From: Gossypium raimondii
Lineage: Eukaryota > Streptophyta > Magnoliopsida > Malvales > Malvaceae
Assembly: GCF_025698545.1 (NCBI RefSeq)
Contig: NC_068569.1
Coordinates: forward strand, 29,822,001-29,886,000
Reading direction: 5' to 3'
Length of the DNA stretch: 64,000 nt
The notes beneath the pieces were generated by a model. That model saw only the letters and a list, made by a program, of their open reading frames with translations, had not been told where the DNA came from and searched no databases. The position numbers and the translations under genes were made by a program. Positions 1 to 11,118 of this stretch are shown one piece after another; position 1 is the first letter of the stretch; every line of letters starts with the position of its first letter.

Positions 1-1344
1 GTAAAAGGGGTAAGTTTCATAAGTTGCCGTTTCTGGTTCCACTACTAAATACACTGATTCTTTCTCGTTGGTTGTATCGGATGTATGGGGACCTGCTTCA
101 ATTGCCTCTAGTAACAATTGGTACTATGTGTCATTTATTGACATGAGTTCTCGGTTTACTTGGGTATATCTAATTCGGCAGAAATCTCAGGTTGTGACAT
201 GTTTTACTCAGTTTCAGAAACTTGTTCACACTCAGTTTCGCAAGACCATAAAACAGTTCCAGAGTGACGGGGGTGGGGAGTATCAAGCTTTGGCGTCAAC
301 TCTAGCTTCTCAAGGCATCGTCCATCGTATTTCGTGCCCGTATACTTCTGAATAAAATGGCGTTGCTGAGCGTAAACATCGGCATATTGTGGAAATGGGC
401 CTTACTCTTCTAGCTCAAGCCGGACTTTCAATGGAGTTTTGGGCATATGCGTTTACATGCGTAGTTCACTTAATAAATCGACTTCCCACACCAGTGCTAG
501 ATGGTAAGACTCCGTATAGTGTTCTTTATGGGTGTGAGCCTATGTATGATCATTTACGTAGTTTTGGATGTTGTTGCTATCCGTATTTGCGCCCGTTTCA
601 GTGTCACAAGTTAGAGTTTGGATCTCAACCGTGCACATTTTTAGGCTACAGCTCTTGTCACAAAGGGTATCAATGTCTTTTGCCTGATGGTCGCGTTATT
701 GTATCTCGTCATGTGGAGTTTGATGAATCCTGATTTCTCTCCCCGACGTCTTTATCACGGTCTACTCGGGAGGTGAGTATTGTATCTCCTTGTTTTCCTG
801 TTATTGAGACTAATTGGTCTTGTCAAAGGAACTCAGTTACTGGTCTTGTTTGTCCGCCTACTGTGACTGGGATTCTGAGTCCTCAGAATGGAGTAGGTGT
901 TAGTCCGACAAATTCTAACTGTCATAATACTCTATCTTTGGATGCGTCTTTGGTTCCTTAAAATGGAGAAGGTAGTTCTCATAGTGGTTCATTGCACTCT
1001 GAAAATCAGTCTCCCACACCTGTTGTTACAATTCCGTCTGTTTCTACAGAGCTAGAGATTTCTGTGCCTGACAAGAATGTTCATCCCATGACCACTTAGT
1101 CAAAAGCTGGAGTTTTTAAACCCAAGGTTCTTGCTATTGAAGTTGTAGAACCGTCAACGATTGAAGAAGCTGTCACTAGCCCGGAGTGGCAGACTGCGGC
1201 TTAAACTGAATATGATGCCCTGATTCGTAATGGTACATGGGAACTTGTCCCTATGCCATCAGGTCGCAAAGTTATTGGCTGCAAATGGTTGTTTAAAGTC
1301 AAGAAAAATCCGGATGATACGGTTGAACGGTACAAAGCTCGTCT
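1..1344 (+). pseudogene. Ty1/copia polyprotein remnant (integrase to start of reverse transcriptase)
   Basis: This is the middle of a copia retrotransposon polyprotein. The integrase core runs from about 68 to 450 and its three acidic residues are visible: the Asp in VVSDVWGP, the Asp in FQSDGGGEYQ and the Glu in NGVAERKHR. The usual GKTPYSVLYG and FGCCCYPYLRPF segments follow to about 730. A serine/proline-rich linker leads to the start of the reverse transcriptase, including NGTWELVP, GCKWLFKVK and RYKARL, at about 1220-1344. In-frame stops at about 352, 731, 959 and 1202 break the reading frame. The match ends abruptly near 1344, where a LINE sequence takes over. The rest of the element lies left of the window or is lost. 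Confidence 0.85.
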
Positions 1345-2331
1345 AACCGTCTTATTATTTTTAACAAGGAGAGGTTCACCATCTCATAATGTGAATGGGA
1401 AAGTTTGGAATTGGATTTGGAGCATTTCACTTCCCCAGAAAATCAAACATTTCCTTTGGAGGGCTGTTGGGAACCTGGTGGCCACAAATGGTAATCTGGT
1501 GAAAAGGAGAATTAAAATGTCCGAGTTGTGCCCTGTTTGTTTGAAAGAAGCTGAGATAGTTGAACATACTCTTCTGTTATGTGATTGGGCTCAGTGTGTA
1601 TGGTATGGTGGAGCTTTGGGCTTTAAAGTTGATTGTCATAGAATTACTACATTGGATCAATGGTTATTGCAGGTGTTTGATGTGGTTTTAAAAGGTAAGA
1701 AAAACAAAGAATGGATGGAGATGATCATTACTTTTACATGCTGGCATATTTGGAAAAGTAGATGTTCAAAAGTTTTTAAGGGGAGAGAGTGTGATCCTCG
1801 GAAATGTATTGAAAAAAACTCAACAAAGATGGGAGAGGCCCCTGAATGGTTGGATTAAAGTTAATTGTGATAGGGCTTTTATTGACAAGGGAGATGTTGT
1901 TATTGGGGTGATTGTGAGAAATGAGAATGCGAACTTGGTTGCAGGAATAGTTAAAAAGGATAATGTTGATGTTGTGGAGGAAGCTGAAGCTTTTGGCAGT
2001 TATGGCAGGGGTGAAATGGGTTGTGCATCAATGTTGTAATAGAGTTATTGTTGAAATTGATTCAGATATCGTATATAGGGAGTTTAAAGGGGATAGTGCT
2101 TGTAAATACTGGAAAATTCAACCATACATACCATATTTGCTAAAACAGAAAGGAAATTTTGTTGATTTTGATTTCGAGAAAGTTGGTAAAGAAGCAAATA
2201 GGGCGGCAGACTGGTGTGCTCACCTTGCCATGAAGGGGATGTGCTTTGATGATAGGGTTAGTGAACCCCCATCCTCACTGGTGAAAGTTTTAAGAAGTGA
2301 TGGCCTTCCTGCTACGCATTGTTGATTATGC
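1345..2331 (+). pseudogene. LINE 3' end: reverse-transcriptase zinc-binding domain plus RNase H
   Basis: The coding sequence is typical of the 3' part of a plant non-LTR retrotransposon. A zf-RVT domain (SLPQKIKHFLWRA, then CPVC-x8-H-x4-C at about 1529-1585) is followed by an RVT_3-type RNase H domain. The acidic residues of the RNase H are visible in VNCDRAF, EEAEAF, VEIDSD and NRAADWCAHLA. Two frameshifts, near 1800 and near 1970-2030, split the domain over three frames, and the frame closes at 2323-2325. A non-coding tail continues to about 2480 and ends in a short A-run, as expected for a LINE 3' end. The piece is joined directly to copia reverse-transcriptase sequence. Confidence 0.8.
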
Positions 2332-2481
2332 ATGTAACTTATAAGCTTGAGATGAGCTATGTTTGAGTCTCTTGTGTTTATAGACTATAGTTTTAGATGA
2401 GTTTCTGATTTTGCTAGTGAGTTTGTTTTGTAACGATATTTAAGTGTCTTTGGATTTAATGACTGATGTCTTTCTGAAAAA

Positions 2482-2632
2482 AACAACCCTAAACTTTAAT
2501 TCTAATTTTAATCTTTAATCAAAGTCTAAATTTTAAACCTAAATATTAAATCTTAAACAATAAATTATAAATCTTAAATATTAAATCGTAAATCTTAAAT
2601 ATTAAATTTTAAATCTTAAATCTATTACTATT
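2482..2632. repeat. AT-rich degenerate tandem repeat with telomere-like start
   Basis: The block opens with AACCCTAAAC and drifts into repeats of about 17-18 bp resembling AAATCTTAAATATT. It could be a decayed interstitial telomere-type repeat or simply a low-complexity A/T satellite. No gene is seen between the LINE tail and the tRNA gene. Confidence 0.45.
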
Positions 2633-3078
2633 GGTTTATTTTGTTTAATTAATTAACTTGAAAATTTAAAATAATTAAACTTAAAGGAGAATTTACGAGA
2701 CAGTAATTAATTTTTCTTAAAAATGACCTTTTTTTTGTGTGTGTGAAATTAATAAATGGCTTTTAAGATTATAAGAAAGAAGTTTTTCTAGAAAGTTCAA
2801 AAAAAAAGTGAAAAGATTTGTTTAACTTAATTTAATAGTAATTGCATGTAATAATTTTTAATGAAAAGAAGCAGAGTAGTGAATTTTAGTTCTTTAAAGA
2901 AAATAAATAATAAATATAATAACTCCATTATTGTTTTTAAATAAAAACTCATGAAAAATAAATAAATATACAATGCTTTTTCATGTTATTCTACAAAACT
3001 GAAAAGTAGAATCCTTTAGCCAATGGGCTCATCAATATAAAAGAAACTTTGCTACAAGCCCAAAGTTTGAGAGAAATG

Positions 3079-3085
3079 AAAAAAA
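3079..3085 (-). terminator. RNA polymerase III terminator of tRNA-Pro
   Basis: A run of seven T residues on the minus strand begins 11 bp past the 3' end of the tRNA-Pro gene. This is the usual Pol III termination signal. Confidence 0.7.
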
Positions 3086-3096
3086 CACAAAGTTTT

Positions 3097-3168
3097 GGGG
3101 CATTCCGAGAATTGAACTCGGGACCTCTCGCACCCTAAGCGAGAATCATACCACTAGACCAAATGCCC
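3097..3168 (-). tRNA. tRNA-Pro (anticodon AGG)
   Basis: Read on the minus strand, a 72-nt cloverleaf can be folded. The acceptor stem GGGCATT pairs perfectly with AATGCCC and leaves discriminator C. The D arm contains the A-box TGGTCTAGTGG, and the T arm contains GAGTTCAATTCTCG as the B-box region. The anticodon stem CTCGC/GCGAG encloses TTAGGGT, giving anticodon AGG for proline. The T-loop reads TTCAATT where TTCGATT/TTCAAAT is usual, a tolerated variant. There is no intron and no encoded CCA, as in plants. It probably serves as a functional nuclear tRNA gene. Confidence 0.93.
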
Positions 3169-3304
3169 TCGTTGAATCCTGTGAGTAACTTTTAATTTTT
3201 ATTCTATAATATTTGATTTGATATATGGTAGCAAAGCACTGAGTTTTACTGTTTAATTCATAGCTTTGAAAACTAAGGCACTTTATATATATATACACTT
3301 CTGA

Positions 3305-3897
3305 TGGTCTGTTTGATTGCCAGTAAAATATTTTCCGTAAAATGATTTCTGGAAAATATTTTACTTTTTGTAAAATGATTTCTTGGAAAATATTTTACGG
3401 TGTTTGATTAAATCATGTAAAATATTTTCTCTTTGCTATGATTTTTTGAAAATATTTTTCGGTAAAGTTGTTTTTACATATATTAATATATATTAATAGA
3501 TTTTTATATTTTAAATTATTTTTACATATATTGCAATGATTTATTTATAATAATACTCACTTATTAAGTTACAATATTAATCGTTATAAATTGAAAAAAA
3601 CTAATATCAAATAAATTATTTGTAATTGTGTTAAAAAAACAAGTATTGAATAATTAAAAAAAACAAGTTACTGGAAAATCGATAAACAGAAGCAGTTTTC
3701 TACCGAAAATGAAGGAAGGAATGAAGGAGGCGATAGAGAGGAGAGCACGGAAAATGTCTTACGGAAATTGAAAGGGTAAGACATTTTCCCTTGTTTTGGA
3801 GTTCATTTTCCAAATGGAAAATGTTTTCCGCCAATCAAACGCTGGAAAAGTTGAAAATGATTTTCCGGAAAATCAATTCCGTCAATCAAACAGACCC
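3305..3897. mobile_element. Tourist/Harbinger-like MITE
   Basis: Inverted ends GGTCTGTTTGATTG (from 3306) and CAATCAAACAGACC (to 3896) are exact reverse complements. If the outermost base is included, the ends resemble GGGTCTG/CAGACCC, and the 3-bp direct repeat TGA flanks the element. Repeated AAAATATTTTCC-type motifs fill both arms. The element is 593 bp with no coding capacity. A 3-bp duplication and GG-TGTTTG ends fit the PIF/Harbinger (Tourist) type, although the target is usually TWA. Family assignment is therefore tentative; the inverted-repeat element itself is clear. Confidence 0.75.
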
Positions 3898-5618
3898 TGA
3901 GTTTCATGGATCCATGTATGGTGGGGAAAGGAAGGATTGCTTGCGTTATTGCCATGACATGTTACTTTGGCATTATTTTTTAATGCGGATATGTTTTTAA
4001 AAATTTGTATTTAGAAAAGGTGACCTGTATGAAAGTGTTATGGAAAAAAAAATGAAGTTTGTTAATTTTAGATGTTTGATATTCTTATAAAAAATTATGA
4101 TTGAAAGTAAAAATGTTCATATTATACAAGATACTAATTCTCTTGTTGCGGATGCTTTCCGAATAGGTAAATGGCTAACCACAAAATATGCTTCATTCCC
4201 ATCTGTGCAACTATGCACATTTTTTTAAAAATATTAATCTCATTATAGATTATTATCAAGTTTGCTTTTTTTGACACAGTACATAGAACTACTCATATCA
4301 CTCCTAAACCATTCAACATGTTTCAAGAGTATAATGCGCTTCAGCACACTCGAACCCACGTCCTCCTGCACTGGCAACAATGCTAATGTCAATCAAACTA
4401 AGACTCAATCTATTATTTGAATTATTTGAGTTATTTGAATTGTAAAATTCAACTCGATTCGAACTCGAAACTTGAATAACTCAATTCGATTAACTTGAAA
4501 TTAAAAAAAAAAATTGAGTTTTTCAAATTAAATTGAGTTTTGCTCACCCCTATACCAAATAACACAACTTTTGAATTGATTTAAGCAAAAATTATTCAAG
4601 TCTAACATTCTTTTCTTATTTGCATTCACTTGATATAATTCAAATTAATATTTTACAATAAATTAATTATAAAAATATATCGACATTAATATAATTTTAT
4701 TTAATATATTTTTTTGAATGATGAAATTGACTACTGAATTATTCAATCCAATTTTGAGTGAAAACTTCAAATAAAATTAATATGAAATTCCACTCAAATT
4801 CATGAATCAACCTAATTAAGTTTTGATTTTTTTATTAGTATTTTTAGATACTAAAATGGTTCCCTTTTGGTTAAACTTTTTTGGTCGTATGCTCTAAAAA
4901 TGGCAATACCAACCTTTATTTTCTTTTTATTTCCCATTTTCTCTATTTCTCAAGCTTTTTTCCATTGGCAAAAGTACTCTCTCTCGCTCTCTCTCTCCCC
5001 TTTATTTTGTTTTCCTTTTTATTTTTCTCTTTTCTTTTGTTATGGATAAAAGGAGAGAGAAAATTCCAATATTTTAAAAGAGATCTGGGATTTTTTTTCA
5101 AGGACAGGTATTGAAAAATTTTCAACTTTCTTTTTCTTTGAAACATTCATTGATTTTTTTCATAATTGATTTGAATTTGAAAACTTTAATATGAGTTTTT
5201 CATTTTCTGTTTTTAATAATCATCTTTCATTTTTTTCTTGGTTATACTATTATAATTTAGATAGATGGATTAAATTTTAAATTCAATTGAACATCGAGCT
5301 CAAATGTATCGGATTTAAATATTTATTTTATTTAAATTGAGTTTGATTCAATTAATTTGTGTAATAATATTATCTTAAAAGATTTATATTTAAAATTTAG
5401 TATGAATAAATCATGAATTTAAATTAAAATGGTAGATAAATTCTTGATCATATCATACTTATTGCAACCGTGGATATATCAATCACAATGAAGAAAAATT
5501 AAAACTGTAAAAATTTAAATCATTATTTTTTTCAATATTTGTTTGAACCACTTTTGACTCAATGGGAACTGCGACATTCCATGGTTTTTCTCTGGCTGTG
5601 AAGAGGAACTGTTGACAG
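3898..5618. other. Intergenic region upstream of the IQD gene
   Basis: Apart from the SINE fragment, this is AT-rich unique-looking DNA. A pyrimidine-rich patch at about 4978-5040, containing (CT)n, is followed by a purine-rich stretch ending in CAAGGACAG just before GTATTG near 5108. The base before the IQD start codon ends a CTGTTGACAG acceptor-like sequence. A spliced 5' leader (exon to about 5107, intron 5108-5618) is therefore plausible but is inference only. The open frames across 4867-5146 are low-complexity. Confidence 0.4.
4318..4417 (-). mobile_element. tRNA-derived SINE fragment
   Basis: On the minus strand this stretch reads as a Pol III-type head, with TAGTTTGATTGACATTAGCA as A-box region and GTGGGTTCGAGTGTGCTGAA containing the B-box. 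A homologous copy lies at 26795-26925 on the plus strand with the same order of motifs. The tail is not clearly preserved. The two copies support a SINE family rather than a chance tRNA-like sequence. Confidence 0.55.
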
Positions 5619-8600
5619 ATGGGCAAAAAAAGAGATTGGTTTTGGTTTGTGAAGAAAGCTTTGACCCCTGAGTCCAAGAAAGATCAGGTAAAAGTTTGCA
5701 CAATTTAAGATTTTTTATAATTAAAAAAATTATTTATGAAAATGAATCGTTTTGAATAATATAATACAACATCATCGATTTATTGGACAATATAACCTAT
5801 AAAAAGGGGTGAGGCCAAAATGTCAATGCAACATCCTTTTTCACTCAACTTTTACTCTTTTTAAAAATGGTATATAGTTTAGTTTTATAATTTTATAGTT
5901 ATAGGTGTGGTATAATTTTGAATTCTATACATCTATTTTACGAAAACTAGAAGTTAATTTATTTATTTTAATTTGTCATATTTTGATTTTTGCATGTTTT
6001 GGAATTTAGAAAATTAATTAAATTATTTAATACTATTAAACTTAACCGTCAAATTACTTATCTCAATCAACAGTTCATCAAATTCATATGAAAAAAATAA
6101 AATTATTAATTTAACAAGTTATGTGGCAAATTAGAAAACCAACCATTCTCATAAATAATCTGTTTTTCATTTTATTTTCATAATTATTTTTTCTTATTTT
6201 TAATGTAAAAGGTCCATAATTTAATTCCTAAATTTCATTAAGTAATATTTACTTATTTTGCATTATTCTCCAAATATCATCAAAATTACACAATTTGGTT
6301 CTAATTAATTTACAAAATTTTAAAAATAGTCTTCGTATTTTAATTGTCAAAATATAATCTTCATGCTTTATTAAAATTGAGAAATTATTTGTTTAATTGA
6401 TGGTACACACATAAACTTGAATTGTTGATTTATTTTATAATTTGTAATCTAAAAATTGTAGAACTATTTAATTTTATAAATTTTTACATATAAATTACTG
6501 AATAATTAGATTAATTTTATGTTAGGAGGATAATGTATTTTAGCATACTCAAATTTAATGGACAATTAACGATATGATTTAACAGTGTTACTCAACTAAA
6601 TTTATGATAAAATAGGATAAATTAAAGTAGAGGATTAATTTGATGAAAATGATTATGGGACCAAAAATTTTGGGTATTGCAGCGTATCCGAGTTATGTTT
6701 TTGTTCATATACTTGGTTTGCTTCTTGGCTTGTAATTTGTGATTTAAATTTTGGTGAATTTTTGGTTCAGAAGGAAAGTTCAAAATCAAAGAAAAAATGG
6801 CAAAGCAAAACCAAGGATTCGGAGCCTGCAGTTCCTTTGCCTCAAGAAACTGAAACGGAAACAAAAACTGAAGAGCCTGAACCTCCTCCCTCTGAAGATG
6901 CCAAACCAGCGGAAGCTGAAAATGAGCCTAAAAGACACACCCACTTCATCGCTCTTGCCACCGCTATGGCTGCTGCCGCCGCGGTCGCAGCTTCTAAGGC
7001 GACTGCTGAGGCTGTTCGCGTCGCTTCTTTACAACGCATATCGTCGGAGAGAACGGCTGCTACCAAGATTCAAACTGCATTTCGCGGATACTTGGTATGA
7101 GATCGCTCCTTTTTATTTATTTATTTTTTATGTTAAGCTCTTAATTACTTCTTGCATACCTGAGATCAATTGAAAATTCAAGAAACTATCTGAAAGCTCT
7201 AATGTTAAAAATTTCAAGTTTTTTTTATCAATTAAACAAATAAAAATATTAACCTATTTTATTTTTAATTTCTTTTAAGTATTCGTGTTTGATTCATATT
7301 TATGAAGAAGATTTAATTTTTCAAAGATGTTTAAAATATCTAGGAAAATTAGATGGAAGTTAAATATTAACGAAAAATTTAATCATAGGAGAAGGAAGTA
7401 ATTCCATTTGAGTTTATCAAGCAAAGAGTGCATTGCGAGCATTTAAAGTTTTAGGTATACTTGTATGTAAGTTTACAATCATAAATTCAATGAAACATCC
7501 CATTGATGAGCAAATTAGTTGCATTTATGCAAATGAATTTATGGCATAGCATTGCAAGCTTTGAGAAAGATGCAGATACTTGTGTTGAACATATCTCTCA
7601 CATCCAAACAACAGAATTTGCCATCACAACTTCAATGAAACTTCCCATTCATGAACAGTTAGTTGTATTTATACGCAATTGGAGTGCAATAGTTGTTTAT
7701 TGGGATCCTATACCAGTATTTGAATGTAATGTGAACTTTTCTAGAAGATCAAAGATACTCGTATTAGATATATATTTATGTCAATGAAACATCCCATTCA
7801 TCATGAGCCATCAGTTGTATTTTATGCAAAGGAAGTGATTGCATTTGAGTGGTATGTCAGGCTCGGAAGGCATTGCCAGAATTGAGAAGGTCGGAGAGAT
7901 TGAAATCAATGATAGAAGGACAATCCGTGAAAGAGCAAGCGAAATCTGCATTAAGATGCATGCAAACAATGGGTGGAGTGCAGTCCCGGATTCGTGGAAT
8001 GAGGCTTAGAATGTTGGAAGAGAACCAAATTCTTCATCACCACCTTCAACAGAAACGCCACAAAGAGCTTGACAAGTTTAATGCCTCTGTATGTGCCTGC
8101 CGAAAGCTTTCCACATTTTTTTGATTATTATACTTGTTTACATGATATATTGTTATTTCCTTAGAATTATTCTGCATGCTAACTGTGGGGATATAAACAG
8201 ATGGGAGGAGAGTGGCATGATGGTAGAAAGTCGAAGGAGCAATCTGAAGCAATAAAGCAGTATAAGCAAGAAGCTGCTATGCGAAGGGAAAGAGCTTTAG
8301 CTTATGCCTTCACTCGCCAGGTATTATTTGCCACTTCTCTCCACCCCCCCTCCCCCCTTCCTTCCCCCCTTTTCTTTCTGCTTTTTAAAGTTAAACATTA
8401 CTTTTAAACCTACAACACGTTTTGGGATAAAAATCAAGATGTATACTGAAAAACTTAGCCTTTTATCCATTTTATCACTTTCACCGTTATTCTTTTTTCA
8501 GATTATTTTCGTCTTTAACCTTCAACATTTAGTTAAATTACTTTTTTAGGAACAATTGACTAAACTATAAAAATTTTAAAGGTATTGCCATTGGCATTTG

Positions 8601-11118
8601 CATGATAGTCCATGTATAATTAATAAAAATTTAATAAATTTTAAAAACTAATAAAAATTCAATAAATTAAAAAAAATTAGAAAAATTATACAACTTAATA
8701 GTAAAGTATATGTAGATTGCTAGGTGAGTTGTCACATCAATACCATTAAAATTTTAATAGTTTAGTCAATTTTATCGTAAAAAATTAATTTAGCTAAACT
8801 TTAAGGGTTGAAGACTAAAGTGATAAAAAAGGGTAAAGTACACAATTGGTCACCCAATTTTATATATGTTTTCATTTTGGGCATCAAAAATAAAAAAATT
8901 GCATATTGAGTATTGCCGTTAGCAATTGTTTTCATTTTCATCACACAACTTTAATAAGTTTTCATTTTGGTCATTACCGTTTAATTCAATATTATTTTAC
9001 ACTCATTTTAGTCACCCAACTTTAATAAAAAATTTTAGTCACTCATTTTATCTTTTTCAAAAATATCTATTACCTAAAGTTTTACAGAAATTAAGTTATT
9101 CAACTGTGGAGATGAAACCCAAATTTTCTCGTAACTCAAATCTATATAAAACTCAAGTTTTTCCACAAACTAAAAACTAAAAATCAATTCTAAATATTAA
9201 AGGAAATTAAAAAGTTGAAAGATTTTTTCCTTTTAAAATCCAACGTAATTTTGTTGTAAAACCCTAAGTTTTTCCTTAGAAAACTAAAATTAATTTTAAA
9301 AAATTAAAGAAAATTAAAAGATAAATTAATTTTACTTGTAATAATCCAAGATATTCCTATAAAACCCAAACTATACCTTATAAATTAAAATCCTAGTTTT
9401 TCCTTTTACTTGAAAAAATAAAATTAATTCTAAAATAGAAAAAAATAAATTTACTTTTAAAAGCTAAAATGAGTGACCAAAATGAGGACTTGGTAAAGTT
9501 GGGTGACTAAAAAGATTGTAGAAAAATATTGAATTAACGACAAGTGGCCAAAAATAAAACTTATTAAAGTTGGGCAACTAAAATGAAAATAGTTGTTAAC
9601 GATAGTGCTCAATTTGCAAAAAAGTTTTATTTTCAGCATCCAAAATAAAAACTTATGAAAGTTGAGTGACCAACTGTATAGTTTACCAAAGAAAATAAGG
9701 GTCAAAATGACAAAATAAATAAAATAAATAAACATTAAAAACTAAATAATTTATCTTTATAATAAATCAAAACATTTGAGCTCATTAAACTATAAAAATA
9801 AAGGGTTAGTATTTAATGCACTAACAATATAATAAATATTTTTCCAAAAATGAGTTCAATTGTCACATTCAACCCTTAAATTAAATTATTAATATTTGGG
9901 ATAAATTACACATGAACTTTGATTCTATGTGTAATTTAATACATAGACTTTAATTTTGTGTAATTATCTACACGAAAATTTGATTGTTGTTTGAATGTAT
10001 ATATGAAAATTGGATTTTGTTTCAATTATACTAATTTTTTAAAAAAGTACCTTTAATTTTTATATTGAATAAATATAATTATTTGTGCTTGCAATACATA
10101 AACATAAAATGGTGATATATCGTTAATTATATTAGTAGTTTGTGAAAATTGAATTAAATCAAGGTGCATTTTTATTTAAAATTTCACAAAATCAAAGTTT
10201 ATATACAATCTTATACATTAAATCAAAGTTTATATAATATTAAGATTTACCCTAAGCTCAATTCTTATATTTAATTTTAAACTCAATTATTTATACTGAT
10301 TCTTTTTTTAAATTAAGCATAACAATTTGGCTCATGTAATGGGTAAAAATATAACACCTTTATATTAAGATTAAAATTACATTTTGCTCTTCTACTCTCT
10401 GAATATTTTATCAACCAATTTTTTTAAAAAAATTAATTTATTTTTGAATTTTAGTACTTTTACGGGCTCAAGTGCGATGAGAGGATGATGGAGTACAATT
10501 CTAATTATTTCTAGTCTATTTATTTGGGTGCTAAAAATACTAACTTAAATGGCCTTTTGGGAAAATAAAAAACAGCGATCATGGAAGGTCTCTTCTAAAG
10601 CAGCGAATCAAACATTAATGGATCAAAATACTCCCCATTGGGGATGGAGTTGGTTAGAGCGATGGATGGCAGCTCGACCCTGGGATATCCCATGCTCATC
10701 ACCTAACAGCGCCTCCGTCAACACTTTGGTCTCCCCTTCCATCTCTAACAACGATAATAAGCCATCTCCAACACCCTCAAAACCAACCCCTCCTCCGCCG
10801 TCCAAGATACCTTCCTTTTCATCACTTTCCAGTCAAATTAGACAGCCAAGTCCAAGGGGGACACCACCAGGAGGCGTCGAGTGCTCGACACCGGATCGTG
10901 ACCGGAGACGACAAAGCAGCATTGGAGGTTTTTCATCTGCGAAAGACGATAAGAGCGTTGGAAGCTCGGCGGAGAAGGCGCCGTCGTGGATGAAGCAAGT
11001 CAGAGCGTCCCAGTTGTCGAGATCTTTGAAGCATGATAGGATACCGGAGAAGGGATTGGCCGGCACTGCGAAGAAGCGGCTCTCGTACCCTACAACGGCA
11101 GGTAAGGTAAGAATATAA
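5619..11118 (+). CDS. IQ67-domain (IQD) calmodulin-binding protein, 427 aa, five exons
   Basis: IQD proteins bind calmodulin and act as scaffolds on microtubules, the plasma membrane or in the nucleus. The exons, all in phase 0, are 5619-5687, 6771-7094, 7861-8088, 8201-8320 and 10576-11118, each bordered by GT and AG. The N-terminus MGKKRDWFWFVKKAL is the family signature. An acidic/proline segment (residues 24-80) and an alanine-rich helix (80-112) precede the IQ67 domain at about 119-184. The first IQ motif, KIQTAFRGYLARK (122-134), is intact and is split by the conserved exon 2/3 junction. The second repeat is degenerate (LRRSERLKSMIEGQSVKEQ), lacking the usual LKGLVRLQ. A coiled segment LEENQILHHHLQQKR follows. 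Exon 4 has the conserved MRRERALAYAFTRQ, and exon 5 opens with PHWGWSWLERWMAARPWD. The protein ends with a DUF4005-like basic tail containing KKRLSYP. Intron 4 (2255 bp) is filled with three palindromic elements. Subgroup is not certain. Confidence 0.93.
8467..8831. mobile_element. Palindromic MITE-like element in IQD intron 4
   Basis: The left arm (ATTTTATCACTTTCACC and CAATTGACTAAACTAT near 8552) and the right arm (ATAGTTTAGTCAATTTT and AAAGTGATAAAAAAGG near 8757-8832) are imperfect reverse complements over about 130 bp each. No coding sequence is present. It abuts the next element directly. No target duplication could be fixed. Confidence 0.6.
8832..9687. mobile_element. Long palindromic (foldback/MITE) element in IQD intron 4
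   Basis: The ends GGTAAAGTACACAATTGGTC and its degenerate complement ACCAACTGTATAGTTTACC start two arms that stay complementary for roughly 200 bp. Repeated TGGTCACCCAACTTTAATAA-type segments occur in both arms. The middle, about 9070-9440, is AT-rich with TAAAACCC-like motifs. It is 856 bp and has no coding capacity. It lies inside the intron between exons 4 and 5 of the IQD gene and must be spliced out. Confidence 0.65.
9898..10253. mobile_element. Third palindromic element in IQD intron 4
   Basis: GGGATAAATTACACATGAAC at the left is complementary, with mismatches, to the right end ATAATATTAAGATTTACCC. AATCAAAGTTTATAT is repeated twice in the right arm and matches ACTTTGATT in the left. 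A related left half occurs at 53239-53470, which supports a repeat family. Confidence 0.5.

Noticed and set aside
4867-5146. Overlapping hydrophobic and charged frames on both strands
   Set aside because: Low-complexity CT/GA DNA, probably promoter or leader of the IQD gene.
5790-5815. TATA-like CCTATAAAAAGGGG
   Set aside because: It lies inside intron 1, downstream of the IQD start codon, with no gene start behind it.
8304-8549. Pro/Phe-rich frame past IQD exon 4
   Set aside because: It starts in exon 4 in another frame and runs into intron sequence that belongs to a palindromic element.
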